DNA of 64,000 nucleotides from Parapedobacter sp. SGR-10 (GTDB lineage Bacteria > Bacteroidota > Bacteroidia > Sphingobacteriales > Sphingobacteriaceae), in contig NZ_JAAJTJ010000011.1 of the NCBI RefSeq assembly GCF_011030405.1, positions 41,012 to 105,011 of the forward strand, given 5' to 3'. How positions within the stretch are numbered: position 1 is the first letter of the stretch; each line of letters begins with the position of its first letter. Shown here one piece after another: positions 57,699 through 64,000 of this stretch. A program made the translations under genes and the position numbers. The notes beneath the pieces are model-generated. The model did not search any database and was not told the DNA's origin. It saw nothing but the letters and a program-made list of their open reading frames with translations.

Positions 57699-58739
57699 AT
57701 GAGTACATTAATCCCTATTGATCATTTCATTATTTGCAAGGACAAGCATTACAACTCTTTCCCCAATATCGTAAAGCGGTCGGATGGTACATATTATTTG
57801 GGATTCCGGCAGGCTAAAAATTATATTCCTAAATTTGGAAAAGCGCAGCATACCGATCCGAAATCACGCGCCATGTATATGACGTCTGCCGATGGTTTGA
57901 CCTGGGACTCGACAGCTCAACATATTTTGCATGACGATTTTCTTTACGGCGTTCAGGATCCATGTATAACAGTGTTGAATGATGGAAGCTTGCTGTCAAC
58001 AGTGTTTTTGTGGAAAATTTTTGACCCTGACTCCGGGGTTACGGGTAGGCTTGTATATGATTATTGGATTGCTGTTGCGGATAGGTCTTATGCTATCCGA
58101 TCTATTGATGGTGGTGTCACCTGGGATGAGCCTACTCCTCTAAGGGCCGGAGCACTTAGAGGAAATTGTATACAGCTTGCCGATGGATCAATCCTTGTCG
58201 CAAACTATACGGGTGGTATACGCATTAATAAATCTACTGATGGCGGGATCACGTGGTCAGAGATTGCTCTTATACCCAATTATAATGGATATTCTCTTTC
58301 AGAACCTAATCTTTATCGAACAGTAAGTGGAAAAATCGTATGTTTTTCCCGTTCGTCCAAAGGCACTGCAAATACAGATAATCCATTAGTTACGATCGAA
58401 TCATTGGATGGAGGAATGACCTGGGGTACTCCTGTGTTGTCCACGACTATTAATAATCCTAATCCTTACGGATTATTGCGGTTGAATGACGGGAATATTT
58501 TGCTGACTTACGGTTACAGGCGTAAGCCTTACGGCATAAGAGCCAGGGTTTTAAATGCGGAATGCACGGATATTGATACGGCTAAAGAAGTTATTCTGCG
58601 GGATGATGCTTATGGTGCTGACATAGGTTATACGAGTGCCGTTCAGCTTGATGACGATCGGATTTTAGTTGTATATTATTTTTATGATGAGGTAAGAGGG
58701 CCGAGGTATATTGCCGGTACAGTATGTAAGCTGGTTTGA
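57699..58739 (+). CDS. Asp-box (BNR) sialidase-like protein without signal peptide
   Basis: 346 residues, no signal sequence. At least three Asp boxes of the S-x-D-G-G-x-T-W type (SIDGGVTW, STDGGITW, SLDGGMTW) on repeated four-stranded blades indicate a six-bladed beta-propeller of the sialidase/neuraminidase superfamily. The N-terminal FRQA segment (LGFRQAKNY) occupies the place where true GH33 enzymes carry an FRIP arginine, so sialidase activity is unproven. Paralogous to the next gene (shared NxFPxxxxxxxGxxxLxFRQA and PxxxGYSLxEPxLYxTxSGKIVCF). Confidence 0.8.
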   Translation: MSTLIPIDHFIICKDKHYNSFPNIVKRSDGTYYLGFRQAKNYIPKFGKAQHTDPKSRAMYMTSADGLTWDSTAQHILHDDFLYGVQDPCITVLNDGSLLSTVFLWKIFDPDSGVTGRLVYDYWIAVADRSYAIRSIDGGVTWDEPTPLRAGALRGNCIQLADGSILVANYTGGIRINKSTDGGITWSEIALIPNYNGYSLSEPNLYRTVSGKIVCFSRSSKGTANTDNPLVTIESLDGGMTWGTPVLSTTINNPNPYGLLRLNDGNILLTYGYRRKPYGIRARVLNAECTDIDTAKEVILRDDAYGADIGYTSAVQLDDDRILVVYYFYDEVRGPRYIAGTVCKLV

Positions 58740-58797
58740 AGACCGAGCTAAATAAATCAGAGTTTTGATTTCACTTTTAAAAATTAAATAGGCTATC

Positions 58798-59979
58798 ATG
58801 AAAAGAGTATCCCGTAGAAATTTCATCGCTGCATCTTCTGCTTTTGCTGCATCGTCATTGCTTGTGGGTAGTGGTTGTAAACATTCCGAATTTCTTTTGG
58901 GTCAGGACAATGAGACTATAAGATCTTTTGACTATCAATTTGTTGTAGATAGACATATTACCGTATATGCTGACCATCATTTAAATGCTTTCCCGAGTGT
59001 AGGCAAGCTAGGTAATGGCAAGTTGTTTTTGGCATTCCGTCAGGCGCCTGACTGGAGTTATCGGTATGGTAAAACGGATATTGATCCTTCTTCGGAGGCT
59101 GTTAATCTGATTTCCAAGGACGGAGAGGTTTGGGATCGAGAGGCGTCAGAATTATATGCTAATTTCTTACATGGCGTGGATAGACCTGTTATTCATGTTT
59201 TGCAAGATGGCTCTTTGTTCTGTACTTTTTTTATGTGGCAGGTAGAGGTGAAGACGTCAGCTAACGAAAATCGTGGAATCCCTATTTTTGATAATTGGAT
59301 TGGATTCATAAAAGGAGCCTATTCGTTGCGATCAACGGATGATGGAAAGAGTTGGGATGAGCCTGTTGCTTTGCCCGGCTCGAATACGATTGGTCGGGAA
59401 AGCGTAGAGTTGAAAGATGGTTCGATATTATGTAGTAGTTATTCGGAAGATATAACCATTTATAAAACGAAGGATAAAGGATTGACCTGGACTATATTAT
59501 CTACTATTCCAAGACCGGCAGGCTATTCTTTGACAGAACCGACCCTGTACAAAACAGATTCCGGCAAAATTGTTTGCTTTGCAAAAGGTATTCCCGATGT
59601 GGGAAATAGCAAACAAACACGTCTGATCACTACAGAGACCGTTGATAATGGCATCACATGGACTAATACGTCAGTACGAAAAGTGGATTATATTGGTGCT
59701 CCGCATTTATTACGCTTGAATAATGGTGCTGTATTACTCACTTACAAATATTGTCATGAGGGGGCAGAGATCCGGGGAGCGGTTTTAAATATCGGGTGTA
59801 CCAATATGGACGATGTTGATCACCATGTATTACGTACTGGATTGGGAATGGAAGAGGGAAATACGAGTGCGATCATGTTGGATAAGGCTAGATTTTTAGT
59901 GGTGTATTCAAACTTTGATAGTAACGATGATAAGCCACATATTGCAGGAACGATCTGTCATGTAAAAACCAATGGGTAA
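58798..59979 (+). CDS. Exported Asp-box sialidase-like lipoprotein (Tat-type signal)
   Basis: 393 residues. The N-terminus KRVSRRNFIAASSAFAASSLLVGSGCKH combines a twin-arginine motif (SRRNFI) with a lipobox-like GSGC, so it is probably exported folded and lipid-anchored. The propeller follows with weaker Asp boxes (STDDGKSW, TKDKGLTW, TVDNGITW). Same architecture as the preceding gene, 58 bases upstream, which suggests duplication followed by division between cytosol and envelope. Confidence 0.8.
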   Translation: MKRVSRRNFIAASSAFAASSLLVGSGCKHSEFLLGQDNETIRSFDYQFVVDRHITVYADHHLNAFPSVGKLGNGKLFLAFRQAPDWSYRYGKTDIDPSSEAVNLISKDGEVWDREASELYANFLHGVDRPVIHVLQDGSLFCTFFMWQVEVKTSANENRGIPIFDNWIGFIKGAYSLRSTDDGKSWDEPVALPGSNTIGRESVELKDGSILCSSYSEDITIYKTKDKGLTWTILSTIPRPAGYSLTEPTLYKTDSGKIVCFAKGIPDVGNSKQTRLITTETVDNGITWTNTSVRKVDYIGAPHLLRLNNGAVLLTYKYCHEGAEIRGAVLNIGCTNMDDVDHHVLRTGLGMEEGNTSAIMLDKARFLVVYSNFDSNDDKPHIAGTICHVKTNG

Positions 59980-60053
59980 ATTGGGGATCTGTTTATGGTG
60001 TATTATGCAGATATGGATATCCTCCACAATGAGGATGTGGCTCCTATGATATC

Positions 60054-60140
60054 AAAGGATTGGTGGTTTTGCTTGCTTCAGATGCAGGTGCATATATCAA
60101 TGGAGAGAACATTCTGATGGATGGTGGGCTGAATGCCTGA
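60054..60140 (+). pseudogene. 3' remnant of a short-chain dehydrogenase/reductase gene
   Basis: The frame from 60054 reads KGLVVLLASDAGAYINGENI and then LMDGGLNA-stop, the closing signature of SDR enzymes (LASDxxxYxxGxxIxxDGG). Going upstream the frame hits a stop after about ten more codons and no Rossmann GxxxGxG or YxxxK part exists in the window. A decayed fragment left by deletion after the sialidase-like pair. Confidence 0.75.
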
Positions 60141-60231
60141 TTCTGGGCAACCCAAACTCTTTCCAATTTAATTTTAACTTTCTACTTAATAGCGCTATAT
60201 TAGATGTCTTTTTTTAACGGACATACGCGTG

Positions 60232-63114
60232 ATGCAACAGATAGAAAATAGTGCTTCTTTCAAACTGATATACTCTCTAGGCGAACACCCTTACTTAGGC
60301 TACCTTATCGAACCCCATATCGTCTATCTGAACAGCAATGGTTCCTTATCGCTCTCTTCTAAACGCGTTTTTTCCAATACCATAGATGAATTTGCCGCTG
60401 CGTTGGATGAAACGGATTTCAAGATTATCAAGCTATTGGATGAGCTGGAGCAAACGCAGATCATCAAAAAATACCACAAGAAAGCCATCCGCCCCGTGGA
60501 TTACTTTACCACGATCTTTGATCAGAAGGTAGCGGACTATCTGCGGCCCAAACTGGAAGCAAAACTGCTCAAGGTACTCGAAATGCTTCGCAACAAGCCT
60601 TTGTACCGTATGAGCAAAAAAGACGGGTATCCTGCCGAACATGCCTTGCAGATTGCGGACGAACCGTCCTCGGTCTTGTTTCATTTCCGAAGAAGCGAAA
60701 ACGAGATACGGTATTTTCCTACATTGAAATATAAAGGAGACCGATTGGATTTTATGTACAAGAATGCCGAAGTCATCATCAATCTACAGGCCTGGCTATT
60801 GCTTGACGATACGTTGTTTTATTTCAACGAACCTTTGGAGGGAAAGAAACTGACCCCTTTTCTCCAGAAGCGATACATCTCGATCACCCGAAACACCGAA
60901 CGGAAATATCTGGAAACCTTTGTCAGCGGACTTATCGAAAAACACCATGTCTACGCCGAGGGCTTCGATATCAAGACCATCAAGGAGGACGCAACCCCCA
61001 TACTGACGTTACATTACTCGTCCGGACAGGAGGCCTATTTTCAATTGTCTTTCGATTATGGTGCATACAACTTCCACAAGACCTCTGAAAACAGGGTTTC
61101 TGTGCGTTTGCAATACGATACGGAAAAGGACTGGTATACCTTTTTTCGGATCAAGCGTTCGATGGCATGGGAAGAAAAACAACATATTTTTCTCGAAAAT
61201 CTAGGTTTGATACGGCAAGATTCGCTATATGGAAGCTACCTGCTCCCCTCCGCATCTGCTGCCAATAGTATAGAATGGGTCAGCATGCAGCAGGAACAAT
61301 TACTTGCCCGTGGCTTTCGTATTCGTCAGGAGACGGGTGATAAGCGTTTTTATATCGGGAAGACCGCATTGGATATCGAAGTTGTCGAAGAGAACGATTG
61401 GTTTGATATCCGTGCGTTTGCCATCTTTGGTACATTCAAGATCCCGTTTGTACAACTGCGTGAACACATTCTCAATAGGATGCAGGAATTTACGTTGCCC
61501 AATGGTGATATCGCTATTATACCCGAAGAATGGTTTGCGCAATACGAACATCTATTCCACTTTTCGCTTAGGAAGAACTCCTTGCAACTGCATAAAGTAC
61601 ATATCGGTGTATTACACGAAATCAGTGAACATACGGCATTGACCATGAGCAGGAAATTGGCCCGGCTGAGTGATTTTGAAAGTATGGAGTCTGCCGATGC
61701 TCCACTACATTTCAATGGGCAGTTGCGACCCTACCAACAGGCAGGCTACAATTGGTTTCATTTTCTGCAAAAATACCAGTTTGGCGGTGTATTGGCTGAC
61801 GACATGGGCTTGGGTAAGACGGTACAGACATTGGCTATGCTGCAAAGGCAGAAGGAGGTGCTTCAGCATACAGATCAAACCAAGACTTCCTTACTTATTG
61901 TTCCTACATCTTTGGTCTACAACTGGCAGAGCGAAGCCCGTAAGTTTGCACCGAAGCTACGTTTGCTATTCCATACAGGCTATAACCGTGCTAAGGATGC
62001 TTATGCTTTTGCCCAGGCTGATCTGGTCATCACGACCTATGGTGTCTTACGGAGCGATGCCGAGATGCTGAACTCCTTTTATTTCAACTATATCATTCTC
62101 GACGAAAGCCAGCAGATCAAAAACCCGGGTTCCAAGACATTTAAGGCTGCTAAGCTTTTAAAGAGCAGGCACAAGCTAGCCCTAAGTGGTACACCCATTG
62201 AAAACTCGGTCTCCGATATCTGGTCGCAGATGCACTTTACCAATCCCGGCCTGTTAGGGAGTTATGCTTTTTTCCAGAAAGAATTTGTACAGGGTATCGA
62301 AAAGAAAAAGGACGACGCCCTCGCCCAACGTCTGCAAACCTTGATCAAACCTTTTGTTCTGCGCCGTACCAAAAACCAAGTGGCAACCGAATTGCCCCCA
62401 AAAACAGAACAGGTCATCTATTGCCAGATGTCCGAAACCCAGCACGAAATATACGAAAGAACAAAATCCGAATACCGCAATGCCCTGTTGGACAATCAGC
62501 TTCTGCCGACTCCTGCCAGTGGACAGATTGCCCTGTTGCAGGGCCTTACCCAATTGCGTCAGTTGGCAAACCATCCACAGATGGTCGATGGACAGTATAG
62601 GGACGGTTCGGGAAAATTTGATACGGTCATCGATATGTTGCAGGCTGTTGTTGCCGAAGGCAATAAAGTGCTTTTGTTTTCACAGTTTGTCAAGCATCTG
62701 GAGCTTTTCAAGGCATATTTTGAACAAAATAATATTCCTTACGCCTATCTGGACGGTGCGACCAGAGATCGGGCAGAAGCGGTACGGTATTTTAAGGAAA
62801 ACGAGCAGGTCAAAGTGTTCTTGATCTCCATCAAAGCCGGGGGCATAGGACTCAATCTTACCGAGGCGGACTATGTCTTTATCCTTGATCCGTGGTGGAA
62901 CCCGGCCGTCGAACAACAGGCGATAGACCGTAGCCATCGTATCGGTCAGCAACGGAATGTCTTTATCTACAAATTCATCAGCAAAGACACCGTCGAAGAA
63001 AAGATAGTCGCCCTGCAAAACCGAAAGAAGCATATTGCTAATGCATTGATCACGACAGAAGAAAGTTTTGTGAAATCGTTGTCACAGGAGGATTTGCGGG
63101 AGTTGTTGAGGTAA
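60232..63114 (+). CDS. SNF2-family DNA helicase/translocase
   Basis: 960 residues (ATG at 60232; a GTG directly before it is an alternative). A long N-terminal region (1-490) with no clear catalytic motif resembles the SWIM/Snf2-N-like segments of bacterial Snf2 proteins. Core: motif I DDMGLGKTVQTL (~522), Ia LLIVPTSLVYNWQ, II LDESQQIKN (~623), III LSGTPIENSVSDIWS, then the second RecA domain with LLFSQFVKHLELF, ISIKAGGIGLNLTEAD (V) and QAIDRSHRIGQQRNVFIYKF (VI, ~899). Moves on double-stranded DNA and remodels bound proteins; in bacteria often tied to transcription recycling or defence. No defence partner genes are adjacent. Confidence 0.93.
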   Translation: MQQIENSASFKLIYSLGEHPYLGYLIEPHIVYLNSNGSLSLSSKRVFSNTIDEFAAALDETDFKIIKLLDELEQTQIIKKYHKKAIRPVDYFTTIFDQKVADYLRPKLEAKLLKVLEMLRNKPLYRMSKKDGYPAEHALQIADEPSSVLFHFRRSENEIRYFPTLKYKGDRLDFMYKNAEVIINLQAWLLLDDTLFYFNEPLEGKKLTPFLQKRYISITRNTERKYLETFVSGLIEKHHVYAEGFDIKTIKEDATPILTLHYSSGQEAYFQLSFDYGAYNFHKTSENRVSVRLQYDTEKDWYTFFRIKRSMAWEEKQHIFLENLGLIRQDSLYGSYLLPSASAANSIEWVSMQQEQLLARGFRIRQETGDKRFYIGKTALDIEVVEENDWFDIRAFAIFGTFKIPFVQLREHILNRMQEFTLPNGDIAIIPEEWFAQYEHLFHFSLRKNSLQLHKVHIGVLHEISEHTALTMSRKLARLSDFESMESADAPLHFNGQLRPYQQAGYNWFHFLQKYQFGGVLADDMGLGKTVQTLAMLQRQKEVLQHTDQTKTSLLIVPTSLVYNWQSEARKFAPKLRLLFHTGYNRAKDAYAFAQADLVITTYGVLRSDAEMLNSFYFNYIILDESQQIKNPGSKTFKAAKLLKSRHKLALSGTPIENSVSDIWSQMHFTNPGLLGSYAFFQKEFVQGIEKKKDDALAQRLQTLIKPFVLRRTKNQVATELPPKTEQVIYCQMSETQHEIYERTKSEYRNALLDNQLLPTPASGQIALLQGLTQLRQLANHPQMVDGQYRDGSGKFDTVIDMLQAVVAEGNKVLLFSQFVKHLELFKAYFEQNNIPYAYLDGATRDRAEAVRYFKENEQVKVFLISIKAGGIGLNLTEADYVFILDPWWNPAVEQQAIDRSHRIGQQRNVFIYKFISKDTVEEKIVALQNRKKHIANALITTEESFVKSLSQEDLRELLR

Positions 63115-64000
63115 TGAAGTTTATGTCTGGCGGTTTTTGGATGAGGTGTTTTTTGAGGGATTGGTTTGTTTAGAGAAAACGAAGGGTTTTGGTTTCTTTG
63201 TGCTCAAGCCGCACGGGCTCATACTTTTTTTCCGCAGAAAAGTATGCAAAAAACTCACCGCTTAAAACTTTTGCGACAACGGATCACTATTCCTGCATGT
63301 CCGCAAAAATTTTGAGGCGGCATTTTAAGAGTTTGTACGGATAGTGCAATTATTTTGGATATATTATCCGGACAATAACGGTGTTGGATTGTAGGATTGT
63401 CCGCATCCATAGTGGATAGCAAACTGTCCATTTCATCAGCATCGGCAGGAATAGCCTTGCAAGGGGTGGCTGTGTGGTGAGATGCCTCTAGCTTCGTTCA
63501 GTTTTGATGCGTCCAACTACCCCGCGCTCCTGTCCGCATCGAGAATAGTTTGTTGAGAGGTTGGTGGGCAAAGGTCCTAGGGAGACCCAAGGGCAGCGTT
63601 GTAGGGCTATTGAGCGGTAGCCTTATGCGACAGGATGTCTTGAAATGGACGGACGCTGTATAGTAAGGGGCTACTTTGCTTGCAGATCAGTACATTACAT
63701 GCAGGGATAGGCTAACCATTATAGAATGCACCCCGTCCAATCACAAGTGGTGGCAGACGGCAGCAGATACCGGGGACGGGGGTAGGCCAAGGCCTAGGGG
63801 ATATTTCCGAAGCTCTATCCTAAGGCTTCGGAATTCTTCCCAGCCTTGACGGTATCTGTTGCCGTGAGCGCTAGCCTGTGCGACAAACCACATTGATTGG
63901 ACACAGCACCTTGGTCCTTGGGTGCATTCCAAGGACTAGGCCTCCGCGGCCATTGAGCGGAAAGAATCTGTCTAATTTATTCCTTTCTTTTATTTAACCC
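63115..64000. other. 886-bp gene-free right end with GC-shifted, hairpin-rich sequence
   Basis: No supported ORF on either strand. From about 63390 the base composition is visibly richer in G and C than other spacers. Repeated short motifs include TGTCCGCATC (near 63390 and 63530) and ATTGAGCGG (near 63606 and 63951). The part 63724-63929 folds into a nested hairpin (separate entry). Confidence 0.6.
63724..63929 (+). ncRNA. Nested long hairpin: possible structured RNA or palindromic mobile element
   Basis: Complementary arms occur in nested order: GAATGCACCC 63724-63733 with 63920-63929; GTCCAATCA 63735-63743 with 63894-63902; GTGGT 63747-63751 with 63887-63891; CGGCAGCAGATACCG 63758-63772 with 63850-63864 (14 exact pairs plus one G-U); TTCCGAAGC 63805-63813 with 63825-63833. 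Strand is arbitrary: the hairpin is drawn as a plus-strand RNA. No known RNA family was recognised, and a non-autonomous element is as likely as an ncRNA. Confidence 0.4.

Noticed and set aside
63741..63932. 63-codon minus-strand frame at the right end
   Set aside because: Lies entirely within the nested hairpin; its reading frame is a by-product of the GC-rich palindrome.

Overview
The window reads as chromosomal DNA of a member of the Bacteroidota, most likely family Sphingobacteriaceae (Sphingobacterium or a near relative). The grounds are a type IX secretion cargo with a gliding-motility-type C-terminal domain next to a PorP/SprF gene, a SusC/SusD pair with its own ECF sigma and FecR anti-sigma factor, DUF4834 and OstA-like genes, general lack of Shine-Dalgarno sequences, and promoters of the TTG-N(19-21)-TAnnTTTG type. 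Genus is inference. No rRNA, tRNA, CRISPR array, intact insertion sequence or prophage was seen.

Layout. 1-14344, all minus strand: porP/sprF (cut by the window edge), a 1922-residue secreted beta-helix protein, a small secreted NTF2-like protein, cysS, der, and a complete class Ib ribonucleotide reductase operon nrdH-nrdI-nrdE-nrdF. 14345-14791 is a divergent spacer with four DnaA-box-like sites. 14792-25243, plus: one compact operon-like block of beta-helix lipoprotein, alpha/beta hydrolase, ECF sigma, FecR anti-sigma, SusC with an N-terminal STN domain, SusD, and a second paralogous hydrolase. 25233-29015, minus: DUF721/DciA-like, recF, DUF4834, a small membrane protein, tilS. 29148-31598, plus: an OstA/LptA-like protein. 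31609-35984, minus: LacI-type regulator, S41 peptidase, an apparently degenerate HAD-like protein, an orphan ATP-grasp N-domain-like protein, a LolD-type ABC ATPase.

36482-39728, plus: sucC, asnS and a small proline-rich membrane protein; then panE (minus). 40978-51479, plus: rplK-rplA-rplJ-rplL-rpoB-rpoC, with a hairpin attenuator before rpoB, a large inverted repeat between rpoB and rpoC, and a strong terminator after rpoC. 51777-57502: a succinate-semialdehyde-type dehydrogenase and pyruvate carboxylase, separated by spacers full of palindromic dispersed repeats. 57699-59979: two paralogous Asp-box (sialidase-like) proteins, one without a signal and one with a Tat/lipoprotein signal, followed by the decayed 3' end of a short-chain dehydrogenase. 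60232-63114: an SNF2-family helicase. 63115-64000: no gene, but a GC-shifted stretch holding a nested ~206-nt hairpin.

Most of the window is core information processing and central metabolism. The accessory parts are the T9SS substrate/PorP pair, the sigma/anti-sigma-controlled SusCD-esterase locus, and the sialidase-like pair. The best candidates for something new are the SusCD locus bracketed by two exported hydrolases, the DnaA-box cluster upstream of the nrd operon, the structured element at the right end, and the nested palindromic repeats after rpoC.
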